DNA from: Serripes groenlandicus
Lineage: Eukaryota > Mollusca > Bivalvia > Cardiida > Cardiidae
Assembly: GCA_031761405.1 (NCBI GenBank)
Contig: JASEVX010000005.1
Coordinates: 6,221,724 to 6,285,723 of the forward strand
Direction: 5' to 3'
Length of the DNA stretch: 64,000 nt
The notes under the pieces were generated by a model. That model did no database searches. It worked only from the letters and a program-made list of their open reading frames with translations, and was not told the origin of the DNA. Of this stretch, positions 44,104 through 55,372 are shown piece by piece (the stretch's first letter is position 1; every line of letters begins with the position of its first letter). The position numbers and the translations under genes are program-made.

Positions 44104-45063
44104 AAAGATGTTTGTTGTAGTGGCATCAAAAGTTATCTGTTTGCGGGGAAGACTTCAAAAAGGTCTTTAGAAGATAAAAATGATGGATTTTTTTCCTATC
44201 TGACACAATTTATTGACCATCCCTCTTCATATTATTAGAATTTCAATCAAGAATCTGAGGATATCTATCTGGCCCAGAGGTGAAATAAAATCAAAGAGAT
44301 TAGGATGGTACTGGGTGATCCATTACTGTATACCCCATTTTTTTACTCTTCCAAATAGAAAATAACAAATGTTCACCTTTTCCCATGTACAGACACATTT
44401 TGATGCATCTCCAGCAGATGATTTTAAAAACATTGTGGTAAAAGAAGAAATAATTGTTCATTAAAAGGATTTTTTCTTACATTCCCATTTATTTGAACCT
44501 TTTCAATATTTAACCCTTTCCCTCATACGACAATTCTGCAGCAGACGACTTTGAACATATTTTGTCTAAAAGGAGTCTTAAGACTAAAAGTGGGAAACAT
44601 TTTGGCAAAAGGAGAAATTGCTTGTTTTGAGCAATTTCTTCTATTGTCACTATGTTTTCAAAAAGCCGTCTGCTGAGGCGTCAGAAAGGGTTAAACGTTT
44701 ATATATACAGATTTTTATGTTTTAGCCTAAATTTGTACAGTCGTCTGCACCAGATTTGTTGTATTTGGGAGAGGGTTAAGAAATTTAAATCTGAACAAAT
44801 GAATTTGTGATCATAGGTCAGATTTTAAAACATTGCTAGAAAAATTTCAATGACAGGTAATATCTCTTTAACCCTTTCCCAAATAAAAACAAATCTAAGG
44901 CAGACACCTTTTTTTAAACATCTATTCAAAATTCTTGAAATTTGCTGTAAATAAAAGAATTGGAATCATTGATGCAAAATGCAACAATGGTTTCAAAAGT
45001 CGTCGACCGCCGATGCATCAAAATGCGTCTGCAGATGGGAAAGAGTTGGTGAGAGAAAGGATA
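44104..45063. repeat. MITE copies of several ages
   Basis: 44375-44470 is a remnant. 44510-44694 is a minus CTCATA copy with deletions (TTAA both ends, core TTGCTTGTTTTGAGCAA). 44695-44780 is a tail half. 44868-45055 is a CCCAAA copy. Unique sequence lies between. Confidence 0.55.
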
Positions 45064-45295
45064 TTAACCCTTTCCCTCATACGGCAATTCTGCAGCAGAC
45101 GACTTTGAACATACTTTGTCAAATAATGGAAAATCTCTATAATTGAATGGATAACCTATGACTAAAAGTGGAAAACATTGTGACAAAAGGAGAAATTGCA
45201 CGTTTTGTGCAATTTCTTCTTTTGTTACTATGTTTTCAAAAAGCTGTCTGCTGCAGAGGCGTCAGAAAGCGTCTATATGAGAGAAAGGAGATTAA
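45064..45295 (-). mobile_element. piggyBac-type MITE, CTCATA subfamily, full
   Basis: TTAA both sides, CTCATACGGCAATTCTGCAGC left, TTGCACGTTTTGTGCAA core, and GCGTCTATATGAGAGAAAGG right. Confidence 0.85.
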
Positions 45296-45675
45296 AGCAG
45301 CTGTTCACACATTACTTTTGAGTAGGTGAAAAACATTTGGTATTTCATTGATCAATATTAATTTCCATCACAAATACATCTAGGTTAAATGTTTTTTGTT
45401 TGATAGAATCTTTTATCTGTAAAATATATTCTAAAGGAACAAAATAAATACTGCCGCAATTATTTTTACATTTACATTCTAGATATATCTTAAAAAATTA
45501 AGATAATGCTGTGATTTATCTGAAATAATGGTGAAACATGTCCTAAGACGTATAAGCAAACATTGATGGATTTTGAAAAAAAATCAGAAAAACTACACTT
45601 ATTCCTATATTGTTTTCAAAAGTTAGAAGATGAATGATCTTATATTATACCTATATATCCTTGATACAAATAGCG
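45296..45675. other. Unique AT-rich sequence, no gene seen
   Basis: No repeat recognised. Confidence 0.4.
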
Positions 45676-45892
45676 TTAACCCTTTCCCTCATATAGATGC
45701 TTTCTGACTCCTCCGCAGCAGACAGCTATTTGAAAACATGTTTACAAAAGAAGAAATTGCTGAAAACAAGCAATTTCTCATTTTGTCATCATGTTTTCAA
45801 CTCCATTCAATTAAAAGGGAGTTTCAATTTTTTTTTCAGGTATGTTTTCAAAGTCGTCTGCTGCAGAATTGTTGTATGTGGGAAAGGGTTAA
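45676..45892 (+). mobile_element. piggyBac-type MITE, mixed termini
   Basis: The left end is of CTCATA type (CCCTCATATAGATGC) and the right end of CCCACA type (TTGTATGTGGGAAAGGG). TTAA both sides. This copy bridges the two subfamilies. Confidence 0.8.
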
Positions 45893-46001
45893 AGGTACAT
45901 ATTGCCTTTCTTGATTTACTTGTACAATTAGGATTTTGCCATTTTACTCAGAAATTTGTAGGAAAAGGGATAAAAGTGCATCTTTGTGGTCATATGGCAT
46001 G

Positions 46002-46231
46002 TTAACCCTTTCCCTCATACGACAATTCTGCAGCAGCCGACTTTGAACACATTTTGTCAAGAAATAGAAAATCTCCATTATTGAATGGATAATCTATGAC
46101 AAAAAGTGGAAAACATTGTGGCAAAAGGAGAAATTGCACGTTTTGTGCAATTTCTTCTTTTGTCACTATGTTTTCAAAAAGCCGTCTGCTGCAGAGGCGT
46201 CAGAAAGCGTCTATATGAGGGAAAGGGTTAA
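46002..46231 (-). mobile_element. piggyBac-type MITE, CTCATA subfamily, full
   Basis: 230 bp, TTAA both sides, CTCATACGACAATTCTGCAGC, core TTGCACGTTTTGTGCAA, and AAAGCGTCTATATGAGGG. A good reference copy for the subfamily. Confidence 0.9.
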
Positions 46232-46461
46232 AGTACATTTGGCATCAATAACACTGTCAGAAAAAAGGAGTAACCCACACTTTGAGTCACTGATTTGATG
46301 ATGTTGTTACCCTTACATCAATAACTAGTGATGATATGTCATGTTGCCAGAAGGCTTGGAAGGCAATAAGTTAGGTGTGGCATCATCAATGGAAATGTTG
46401 CCAATGGGCTTGGAAGGCTTGTGATTCATTAGGGTTTAATGCAGTTTTCAACAACTTCATT
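46232..46461. other. Unique sequence, no gene seen
   Basis: No recognised repeat; a short GGCTTGGAAGGC-type motif appears twice near 46354 and 46408 and again near 47190. Confidence 0.35.
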
Positions 46462-46682
46462 TTTAGCTCGTCTTTTGAAAAAACAAGAGCTATTGTCATG
46501 ACCCTGGCGTGGTCGTCCGGTTAAGGTTTTTGTTGGCGGCGTCGGCACGGTCGTCTGGTTAATGTTTTTTGTAGGCAGCGTCAGCGTGGTTGTCCGGTTA
46601 AGGTTTTTTGTTCAGCTCAGCTTTTTTTCTGTTTTCTCCCTATCAGTCGAGCGTCTGTGCCATACGCGGTGCTCTTGTTTAA
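46462..46682 (+). repeat. 'AGCTCG' element, short form
   Basis: TTTTTAGCTCGTCTTTTG with AAAACAAGAGCTATTGTCATG, three imperfect copies of GGTCGTCCGGTTAAGGTTTT, and end GGTGCTCTTGTTT. Confidence 0.6.
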
Positions 46683-46737
46683 TCAAATCATTGTTGCCAG
46701 TTCACCTAGATACGTACATATGTGTTTCTTGGCTTTA

Positions 46738-46993
46738 TTGTCCCCCGCTTTTAGCGAAAGCTGGGGACTATTATTTCTCATTCGTCAGTCAGTCAGTCCG
46801 TCCGTCAGTCCGTCCGTCAGTCACGCTGTCACAAAAACTTTAACCTTGGTCATAACTTCTGAACCGTAATAGGTACTGCTTTCATATTTCACATGTGTAT
46901 TCCTTGTGACAACCCCTTTCCATCAATACCAATTTTTTTGACCTTGTGACCTTGACCCTGGCGGGGGACCATGATTCTCTGAATTTGCTTGTT
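46738..46993 (+). mobile_element. HINE-like element with a single core unit
   Basis: GTCCCCCGC near the start and GCGGGGGAC near the end are perfect inverted partners. The body has CAGTCAGTCCGTCCGTCAGTC and one core unit (ACTTTAACCTTGGTCATAAC, GAACCGTAATAGGTACTGCT, TTTCACATGTGTATTCC, TTGTGACCTTGACC). It ends TTTGCTTGTT. The core is the same as in 10180-11650 but the outer shell differs. Confidence 0.65.
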
Positions 46994-47089
46994 ACTCCTG
47001 TACTCCACACAATTTTACAGCAACTGCTTGCTTTTCCAAATAGACTGTTATATTAACCAATTAGATGAATGACGCTTGTCACAGTAACT

Positions 47090-47185
47090 TATGTCAAACG
47101 TTGGAAGGAATGTAGGCCAAGCTTTGGTTGAACTCACAACCCCTGCATTGACATGCTGTGTGGCTACCCACTGAGCTTCCAGGGC
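47090..47185 (-). mobile_element. tRNA-derived SINE head, fragment
   Basis: On the minus strand it reads GGAAGCTCAGTGGGTAGCC (A box-like), then GGGGTTGTGAGTTCAACC (B box-like). The B-box side matches the head of the SINE at 51131. No 3' domain follows. Confidence 0.6.
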
Positions 47186-47385
47186 TTGGCTTGGAAGGCA
47201 ATAAGATAAATATGGCATAATCAATTAAAATTGATGCCAATAAGGTGTTTGTCTGAATGGTACTTGACATGGCTTTCAACAGTATTTCAGTTATATAATG
47301 GTGTTACCTGTCTTAATTACCAGTAATTGCTGGTAAGTTTATCCTAACAACATAACATCAGTTGTAGTGCTATTTTTTAAACCTT
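47186..47385. other. Unique sequence, no gene seen
   Basis: Leads into the array that follows. Confidence 0.35.
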
Positions 47386-48390
47386 GACAACAGAACCTCA
47401 TTTGAATTGCTATCCATGCAATCTTGACAACAGAAGAGCAGTTTCATTGCTATCTCTGCAACCTTGACAACAGTACATCATTTGTATTGCTATCCATGCA
47501 ATCTTGACAACAGCAGAGCAGTTACATTGCTATCTCTGCAACCTTGACAACAGTACATCACTTGTATTGCTATCCTGAGAACCATTACAACATTATAACA
47601 TGTGTATTGCTATCCCTGCAGCCTTGACAACAATACATCACTTTCATTGCTATCCTGGGAACTATGACAGCATTGCTATCCAAGCAACCATATCAAATAC
47701 AATTCAGTCCATCACTTCCATTGCTATCCAAGCAAACTTGACAACAGTACATAATGTGTATTGCTATCCCTGCAACCTCGACAACAGTGCATCATTTGTT
47801 TTGCTTTCCCTGCAACCTTGACAACAGTACAATACTTGCATTGCTATCACTGCAAACTTGACAATGGTACATCACTTACATTGCTATCCCAGCAAACTTG
47901 ACAATGGTACATCACTTGCATTGCTATCCCATTAAACTTGACAACAATACATCACTTGCATTGCTATCCTGGCAACCTTGAAAACAGTACATTACTTGCA
48001 TTGCTATCCCTGCAAACTTGAAATGGTACATCACTTGGATTGCTATCCAAGCAAACTTGACAAGTGTACATAATTTGTATTACTATCCCTGCAACCTTGA
48101 CAACAGTACAATCACTTGCATTGCTATCCCTGCAAATTTGACAATGGTACATCACTTGCATTGCTATCCAAGCAAACTTGACAATGGTACATCACTTGCA
48201 TTGCTATCCAAGCAAACTTGACAATGGTACATCACTTGCATTGCTATCCAAGCAAACTTGACAACAGTACATCGCTTGCATTGCTATCCAGACAACCATG
48301 GCAACAGTTACACCACTTGCAAATGTGCTATCTCAGCAACTTTGACAACAGAACATCATTTATATTGCTATCCTTGCAACCTTGACAACA
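47386..48390 (+). repeat. 40-bp minisatellite, about 25 units
   Basis: Unit CATTGCTATCC(A/C)(A/T)GCAA, (A/C)CTTGACAA, (C/T)(A/G)GTACATCACTTG. The period is exactly 40 in 48121-48240. Earlier units are more diverged. Confidence 0.92.
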
Positions 48391-49962
48391 TTGTGGCAAA
48401 ATGTTTTTAAAAGCTGTCTGTTTCAGAGGCGTCAGAAAGCATCTGAATAAGGGAAAGGATTAAACGTATGATTTCTAATGCCTCTACAGCAGACAACCTT
48501 AGACTAAACCATCATGGCAAATAGGAGAAATTGCTTAAAATGAGCAATATTTCTTTCTCCTTCAATTTATTCTGTACCAATATACATCCAAATTTCTATA
48601 TCTAACTTTTTTTTTCCCTCAGATGTATTCAACCAATGAAAATATCACGTCAAGAACACAATTAATACCCAGAAGTGGTGCCTCTTTAAATCCTTTCCCA
48701 CATACAACAAATATGCAAAATATAATGAAAACATCATTACTGTAAATATTAGCATAATTATTGAATTGAGATGAAAACATTGTTGCAAAAGAAGAAATTG
48801 CTGACACTGTCTTTTAAAATCATATATTGCAGATGCATCAACATTTTCTGCATGTGGGAAAGGGGGGTTACCCCGATCACATTGTAATGTACAGGCCGGT
48901 ATAAGCTGATCAATAGTAAAACTGTTCTACTACTCAACAATATTGACATGATGAAAAGGTACATTCAAAGCTGTGTCTGGTGATTTGGGGGCTCATTGAC
49001 ACTCTAGTAAGGGATCATATAAATCACATCTAGACGGACAATAAAGGCTGATGTGAGACTGTGCAGATGCGCAGGCTCGCCACTTGAGTCTTCACTGTAT
49101 GCACAATGCATAATGAAAGAGCCCAAATTGCTGAATGCAGCTCATATACTTGATGGAAATATATTTACAACTTTTAAATACCCTGTCCCTTTGCACAGGT
49201 CAGGATCAGACTAATATAGTTGAGATATATTGTTCAAAATAATGATTGCAAGCTCTTACCTTTAAGATATTTTCAGCACTTATATAAAAAGGTCCAAGAA
49301 CTATCATGTATCCATATTTGCAAACCTGCAATACCCTTAAAATGTATTATATGATCACTGAACCGGCAAATGGTCAAAGGAACGGAGTTAGTTTGTAGTA
49401 TTATATTTGTTAACCTACTCTGAGTTTACCCAGAATTTCTCTCTCAGCTGATAATTGTTATGAATTGTTGCATGCGTAAGTGAATCTCCAGGTAAAAATA
49501 CATCAACATAAACACTAACCATTATTTCAGCTTCCAAGTAAGCAAGGCTGCCAAACTTTTCCATATCGTACACACTCTTACCTGTACGCAGAATCAATCC
49601 TTTCCCACATGCAAACACATCGGCAGCACACAACTTTTAAAACATTTATGCAAAATGAAAATCTCTATAAATGAAATTATAATTATTGAATAGTTGAAAA
49701 CATTGTTGCAAAATAATGAGCAATTTCTCTTTTTGAAAAAATATTTTCAAAAGATGTCTGCTGCGGATGCATCAAAATGTGTGTTCATGTCATGACATTG
49801 TTTAAAAGTATTTTTATAAACTGCATTGACAAATATGATAAAATTGCTCATGATGATCCCCTCGCATCATCTAGTGGTAGTCCATCACTTTTGTTTAAAT
49901 TATGTCCCGGAGGTCAAAAAACGGCTCCACCCAATATTGTATATGTATATAGTTAATGTATA
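48391..49962. repeat. MITE remnants and unique sequence
   Basis: MITE pieces lie at 48395-48465, 48475-48570, 48688-48870 and 49598-49790. 48990-49200 contains TGCAGATGCGCAGGCTCGCC and CAGGTCAGGATCAGAC, which recall another bivalve repeat also seen near 52140-52300. No gene seen. Confidence 0.45.
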
Positions 49963-50172
49963 TAAACCCTTTCCCACATAAAGGAAATTTGCAGCAGACG
50001 ACTTTGAAAACAGCTAGGCAAAAGTATGGAAAATCTCTACAAATGATGATATGGTTATTGAATAGAATTGAAAACATTGTGGCAAATGGAGAAATTGCTT
50101 GTTTTGAGCAATTTCTACATTTGCCACATTGTTTTCAAAAGTCGCAATGCGTCTGCAAGTGGGAAAGTGTTA
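49963..50172 (-). mobile_element. MITE, CCCACA subfamily
   Basis: AAACCCTTTCCCACATAAAG left, TTGCTTGTTTTGAGCAA core, and CAATGCGTCTGCAAGTGGG right; terminal TTAA eroded. Confidence 0.7.
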
Positions 50173-51012
50173 CGGTCTACAAACACTGGTCAGACCATTA
50201 CTCCATAACTTTATTGCATTAGGTAGATATAAGACATGCCAAGTTAGTTCATCATAATATTTTGACATAGAAGTTATGGATTTATATTGAAGTTCTGTTA
50301 CATGAGGTGAGTGATTTAGGAATGATCCATTATTATTTTTCAATCACCTATTGAAATTCATTTTTGAAACAATGGCCTGGTACCAACTGAGGAGGATGCA
50401 ATCATAGAAAAAGGTGTAATGCGTTTTATACAACTGAAATTGTTTATTTGGCATAATAAACCCAGATAAGATACAAGGTCATGAACAATCCTATTTTGAT
50501 GGAACAGCCATAATGTGTCTGAATAGTCTATTTGATCAGAGGATATGTAGTAATGGCCTTTAAACATATCTTATTTAACACTTATTTACTCTGTCTAGTT
50601 AGTGATCAAATTTAGGAAAGATAAAATATACATTTGCTTGAAATTGGCAACATTGCAGGAGGTGGAACTATTATACAGTGAATCAACATATGTGTTTGTT
50701 CATTTTTAGCTCATCTGATTTTCAAAATAATGTTGTGATACCCTTGGCATTGTGGTCTGCCTCGTCTCAAAACTTTAACCGTACCTCATAACTTAAAAAA
50801 GTTCAACATTTTCAAATGAAACTTGGTACACATGTTCCTTGGAACAATACGCATGGGTTTACCTTGAAGTCACATAACTCGGGCTTTAATGATTATTCAG
50901 TAATGCCCATTTTGGCGTTCGTTCGCGGCGTTGCTATGAAAACATTGGAGGAAAAAGACCTTTAAAATATTAGGTATACTTTTAATAAAGAAATAAATAT
51001 ATATTCTGGGAA
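50173..51012. other. Unique sequence and an 'AGCTCATC' fragment
   Basis: 50705-50940 resembles the AGCTCG/AGCTCACC families (TTTTTAGCTCATCTGATTTTC, CTTTAACCGTACCTCATAACT, GAAACTTGGTACACATGTTCC). The rest is unique. Confidence 0.45.
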
Positions 51013-51130
51013 AAGGAGAAATTGACGCCTCTGCAGCAGACGGCTTTTTGAAAACATAGTGACAAAAGAAGAAATTGCACAAAACGTGCAATTTCTCCTT
51101 TTGCCACAATGTTTTCCACTTTTATTCATA
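51013..51130 (+). mobile_element. MITE interrupted by a SINE
   Basis: GACGCCTCTGCAGCAGACGG to TTTTCCACTTTTATTCATAG, GCAC/GTGC core. The matching tail appears after the SINE (CTGCATTAGGGAAAGGGT at 51409-51428), so the SINE probably inserted with loss of part of the MITE. Confidence 0.7.
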
Positions 51131-51404
51131 GCGACGCGGGCTGTCAATCCAGGGGTTGTGAGTTTGAATCCCGGCTCTGCCAACTTTCTTTCCGACGATT
51201 GACAAAAGTCAATGCTACATGCGTCATTCGTCTTCCACCAATGGGCTAAGTCTATGTGGAAAAGCAGCTAGTTGCTTGTGAAGATTGTTGTGTGGAGTAC
51301 TGGTGTGAGAAAACCAGGATATGCATGCGTAGGTGAACTGGCCACCGTGATATAACTGAGAAATTGTTAAAAACGGCGTTAAACCCCAATCAATCAATAA
51401 AATA
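51131..51404 (+). mobile_element. tRNA-derived SINE, family 3
   Basis: Head with GGGGTTGTGAGTTTGAATCC (B box-like); body with TCTTTCCGACGATTGACAAAAG and CATGCGTCATTCGTC; 3' domain GTGTGGAGTACTGGTGTGAG, AACTGGCCACCGTGATATAA, GGCGTTAAACCCC and CAATCAATAAAA. A second copy is at 55145-55372. Confidence 0.8.
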
Positions 51405-51564
51405 TTTCTGCATTAGGGAAAGGGTAAAAGTTCATTGGGTAAAATGGTTAATAATTACCGTGATAGTGGGTAAAATGGTTAATAACTTTATCATAGCAAT
51501 TACTGTGATAGTGGGTAATACTTCACCCTTCCCCACAAACAACAATCAAGAGCAGATGACTTGA
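51405..51564. repeat. Short duplication and left part of a MITE
   Basis: GTGGGTAAAATGGTTAATAA appears twice (51437-51500 area). From 51520, CACCCTTCCCCACAAACAAC is the left end of a MITE split by the next SINE. 51552-51564 (GCAGATGACTTGA) is the left target duplication of that SINE. Confidence 0.6.
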
Positions 51565-51839
51565 TTTGTTTGTTTTTGTTTGTTTGGAGATTAACGCCGC
51601 TTTCAACATCTTTGGTCATATCACGGCGGTCAGTGCACCTACCCATGTTTTCCTGGCTTTCCCACACCAGTACTTACACAACATTCTTTCGAAGCCACTG
51701 ACTACTTTCTCACATAGATTAGAGGTGAGAGGCAATGGAAAACATCGCCCGAAAGAATGTCGCCACAACCGGGTATCGAACCCGTGACCTCCAGATCACG
51801 AGTCAGATACGCTACCAATTGAGCTACCCGGCCGGGTCC
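51565..51839 (-). mobile_element. tRNA-derived SINE, family 2, with target duplication
   Basis: A minus-strand copy of the SINE at 29762-30020, with GCCGGGTAGCTCAATTGGTAG, GGTTCGATACCC, and the same body and 3' domain. Flanked by GCAGATGACTTGA (51552-51564) and GCAGACGACTTGA (51840-51852), a 13-bp duplication with one difference. It is inserted in a MITE whose right part runs to about 52014. Confidence 0.88.
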
Positions 51840-52325
51840 GCAGACGACTTGAAACCATCTTTGAAAAAAATATGTAACAACTTTATAAATAAAAGTGCAA
51901 TTATTGGGTAGACTTGAAATCATTGAGAGAAAAGGAGAAATTGCTTAATATTTTGCTACAATGTTTTCAAAAGTTATCTGCTGGAATCGCGTCTGCATGT
52001 GGGAAAGTGTTAAGACCAGCTAGGTCTATATACTAGGTAATTACATTGATATCTATCTCACAAATATACCTGCCAGTTAATCCTTTTACATTTAAGCTGT
52101 TTTCTACAAAACTCCAAACTGAGTAACTATGAGACCAGTGTGGATCCGGATCATCTTGCGCCTTCATGCAGATTGACCTGGATCTGCACTGTTTGCCAAT
52201 TAGTCCTTGATGATGTTGAAAAAGCTGACAAACATTGTCTGCTTTGATCAGTTAGTTAAATTGAAGTGCAGGCAGATCTTGATCTACACTTGTCACATGT
52301 CCTTCTGGTTGGTTATCCTGGAGAG
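51840..52325. repeat. Right part of split MITE, then a degenerate repeat
   Basis: 51840-52014 completes the MITE begun at 51520. 52130-52320 has GTGGATCCGGATCATC and GCAGATTGACCTGGATCTGCAC, a diverged interspersed repeat. No gene seen. Confidence 0.5.
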
Positions 52326-52554
52326 TTAACCCTTTCCCTCATATAGACGCTTTCTGACGCCTCTGCAGCAGAAGGCTTTTTGAAAACAGTGACAAAAGAA
52401 GAAATTGCTCAAAACGAGCAATTTCTCCTTTTGACACAATGTTTTCCACTTTTAGTCAAAGGTCATCCATTCAATTATAGAGATTTTCTATGTTTTTGAT
52501 AAAATATGTTCAAAGTCGTCTGCTGCAGAATTGTCGTATGGGGAAAAGGGTTAA
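52326..52554 (+). mobile_element. piggyBac-type MITE, CTCATA subfamily, full
   Basis: TTAA both sides, TAGACGCTTTCTGACGCC, core TTGCTCAAAACGAGCAA, and tail TTGTCGTATGGGGAAAAGG. Confidence 0.88.
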
Positions 52555-52894
52555 CTGTCCATTCATGTTGGAAGATTAATGATCTGGACTCAGTGAAATC
52601 AAACAAATCTGTAGATCAAGATCAACCCACACATCCACACATCTACACTTTTTAGCTCACCTGTTCACAAAGAGCTCAAGGTGAGCTATTGTAATCGCCT
52701 TTTGTCTGTCTTATGTCGTTGATCATGTGTCAGCAAAAATTTCTTTAATGGACATATCCTCATAAACTGCTTGGCCAAATTTGATGAATCTTTACAGGGA
52801 TGTTCCTTGGCAAAATAACCTTGTCCCAGGTATAGCAATTCTGCAGCAGATGACTTTGAAAACAATGAGGCAAAAACATGGAAAATGATTGTAG
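52555..52894. repeat. 'AGCTCACC' 5' fragment and MITE scrap
   Basis: 52650-52820 starts TTTTTAGCTCACCTGTTCAC with AAGGTGAGCTATTGTAATCG and breaks into a MITE piece (GCAATTCTGCAGCAGATGAC). Confidence 0.55.
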
Positions 52895-53115
52895 TTAACC
52901 CTTTCCCTCATACGACAATTCTGCAGTAGTCGACTTTGAACATATTTTGTCAAAAAATAGAAAATCTCTATAATTGAATGCATAACCTGGGAAAACATTG
53001 TGGCAAAAGGAGAAATTGCTTGTTTTGAGAAATTTCTTCTTTTGTCACTATGTTTTCAAAAAGTCGTCTGCTCTGCTGAGGCGTCAGAAAGCGTCTATAT
53101 GAGGGAAAGGGTTAA
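52895..53115 (-). mobile_element. piggyBac-type MITE, CTCATA subfamily
   Basis: TTAA both sides, CTCATACGACAATTCTGCAG, core TTGCTTGTTTTGAGAAA, and GCGTCTATATGAGGG. A CTCTGCTGAGGCG stretch shows a small local change. Confidence 0.85.
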
Positions 53116-53644
53116 AGTGTGGCAACAGGAGAAAGATTGCTCTCTGTGAGTATTTGGTACTTTTGCCACATTTTTATGTAGTTGTCAACCTGCAGATTTG
53201 CATCAAAATATGTCTGCATGTTGAAAAGGTAGAATATAGCTTACCTGATAGGATATTTTCAATGTTAAATGGAAATCTAACCTTGGATTTGAAAATCAAG
53301 GTCAACTGCTTCTAATTCAACGTCAAAGATTGTGACATTGCCAAACATTTTCATGTAAATATTGCAATCTGCATTACATATTTTAAATGATGAAAATTTA
53401 AAAAAATCTCTCTAGAAAAACATATTATGGTGATATACTTGAGTTACAGAAATATCAGAGACCATTGTGAGACATTTGTGTGTGCCACACTGTTGACAGA
53501 TATTATAGGATCATTTGCTTCTTCGCACCACACTTCTGTAGACATTCTTTACAAGACACTTGATAGATATGATGGTAAAAGACATGTGATACCTAATGGT
53601 AGCATGTGTATGGTGGTATCTATCTGGGTTTTCTGATCTCGTCA
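53116..53644. other. Unique sequence, no supported gene
   Basis: The open frame 53427-53636 has no recognisable domain and no clear splice sites. A MITE scrap lies at 53118-53235. Confidence 0.4.
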
Positions 53645-53835
53645 AGCTGATTGGACTTTTGAAACCACTGTGGCAAAAGAAGAAATTGCTCATCATGAGC
53701 AATTACTTCTTTTGCCATAACGTTTTCAATTCTATTCATTAATCATACTTTCACTTATAGATAATTATCATAAGTTTGCCTTAATGTTTTCAAAGTCGTC
53801 TGCTGCAGATTTGTTGTATGTGGGAAATGGGTAAT
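53645..53835 (+). mobile_element. MITE, CCCACA subfamily, left end missing
   Basis: GGACTTTTGAAACCACTGTGG, a clean TTGCTCATCATGAGCAA hairpin, GTCGTCTGCTGCAGATTTG, and TGTATGTGGGAAATGGGTAA. Confidence 0.75.
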
Positions 53836-55144
53836 AAATCTCAAACCAAATTTGCTACCTTACCAGATTGCTCTTAGAATCAAAGCGCTGAAAGCGCTGA
53901 TGGTATAGGGGGCATATGTAAATTGAAAACATATGGCATAGATCATATGGACAAACATTGTTGAAACAATGAAACAATGACCTTTAAACAAACCAAACCA
54001 AAAATGTTTGAAGCAACACATATTGCCTGCCAATCACATATACCTCATTTGTCAAAGTTTTACCCTTTTCTTGTATAAACAAAATATCGAAGGACAAAAG
54101 ATTGACAAAAAAAACCCGAGCAGCTACCCTTAATTAAAATATTTCTAGTTCAGAAATCACTAAAGATCCACAATGTATATTGTAATCATGCTGATAAATG
54201 AAAGACGATCGAAAGCATGATAGAGTTATGTTTCTTTTGCACTGCACAATTGCAGCTCTGAGTTTCCTATACACCAAGTCTTAAATTGATATATTGGACA
54301 TATATTGAGACAATAACCGAAGAAATGAAAAAATTGAGTTTACACCTAAAAAACAGACTAGATTTGACGAAGTACAAATCTTGGGGAAGCACTCATTAAC
54401 GAAAAAGGGAATTTCACGGAACGCATGTGTTGCATATAATAAGGGAGAACATTGAAAGACAAAAATATACACACTCCAAACGCAGCATGCTAAATTTATG
54501 GTAATGGTGCACTGCAAATCTGTAGGTCATAAGTTACATACAAACCAAGTTTGAAATTGATACAATGAAAGTTAATTGAGACAATCGCTGAACTAAATAA
54601 GGAAAAATGGAGATAACTGAAAAAACAGACCAGAGTTATGTACCTAGTACTTTGCCGTTCTCCTGATCACACGGGTATAATTGTGACCACTTTGAAATAA
54701 ATCTGCCATACAGAAACAACGTGTTAACCAATACATGCAATCCATGACGGACGGACGAATGCACATTCAGGCAGACAGCCGGCCGGACGCCGGATTATAC
54801 CTCCAAGCTTTACAGACGGAGACAACTCAAGTATTGATTACAGAAGACTGGTTCGATGCGTCAAAACACGTCAGCTTAGATTATGGTATTTGTAAAGTAT
54901 TTGCAATTTAATTGTATCTCCGAAACGGGACCGGACCGTCAAGGTTAATTTTCAAAAACCTATTTAGACTACATTTCTAGTTTATTTGTCAACAGATACA
55001 TCTAGGACTATATTACACGTTGATGAACGTTGAGTCTTAAATTAACGCAAATGCATATACATTATAATTTTAGTCCCAAAATCGCTATAAGCTTCTCAAT
55101 AATAAAATAAATAATGACCTTGCGGTTATAACTCGGATGTGTTG
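53836..55144. repeat. Diverged interspersed repeat and unique sequence
   Basis: 54225-54640 has two related halves (TTGCACTGCA, ACCAAGT(C/T)T(T/G)AAATTGATA, TTGAGACAAT, GAAAAAAC(A)GAC). 54740-54800 has TGACGGACGGACGAATGCAC and GGCAGACAGCCGG, familiar from mollusc repeats. No gene seen; the minus-strand frame 54281-54517 lies in this repeat. Confidence 0.45.
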
Positions 55145-55372
55145 ACAAATTCGGCCAAATTTCTTTCCGACGTTTGACAAAAGTCAATGCGACATGCGTC
55201 ATTCGTCTTTCACCAATGGCTAAGTCTATGTGGAAACGCAGCCAGTTGCTTGGGAAGATTGTTGTGAGGAGTACTGGTTTGAGAAAACCAGGAAATACAT
55301 TTGTAGGTGAACTGGCCGCCGTGATATGACTGAAGAAATGTTAAAAACGGCGTTAAATCCCAATCAATCAAT
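55145..55372 (+). mobile_element. tRNA-derived SINE, family 3, head missing
   Basis: TCTTTCCGACGTTTGACAAAAG, CATGCGTCATTCGTC, GTACTGGTTTGAGAAAACC, AACTGGCCGCCGTGATATGA, CGGCGTTAAATCCC and CAATCAATCAAT. The B-box head seen at 51131 is absent. Confidence 0.75.

Noticed and set aside
53427..53636. Possible exon or small protein gene
   Set aside because: It lies in unique sequence, but no domain, no homologue that I recognise and no convincing splice sites were found. It is left as unexplained.
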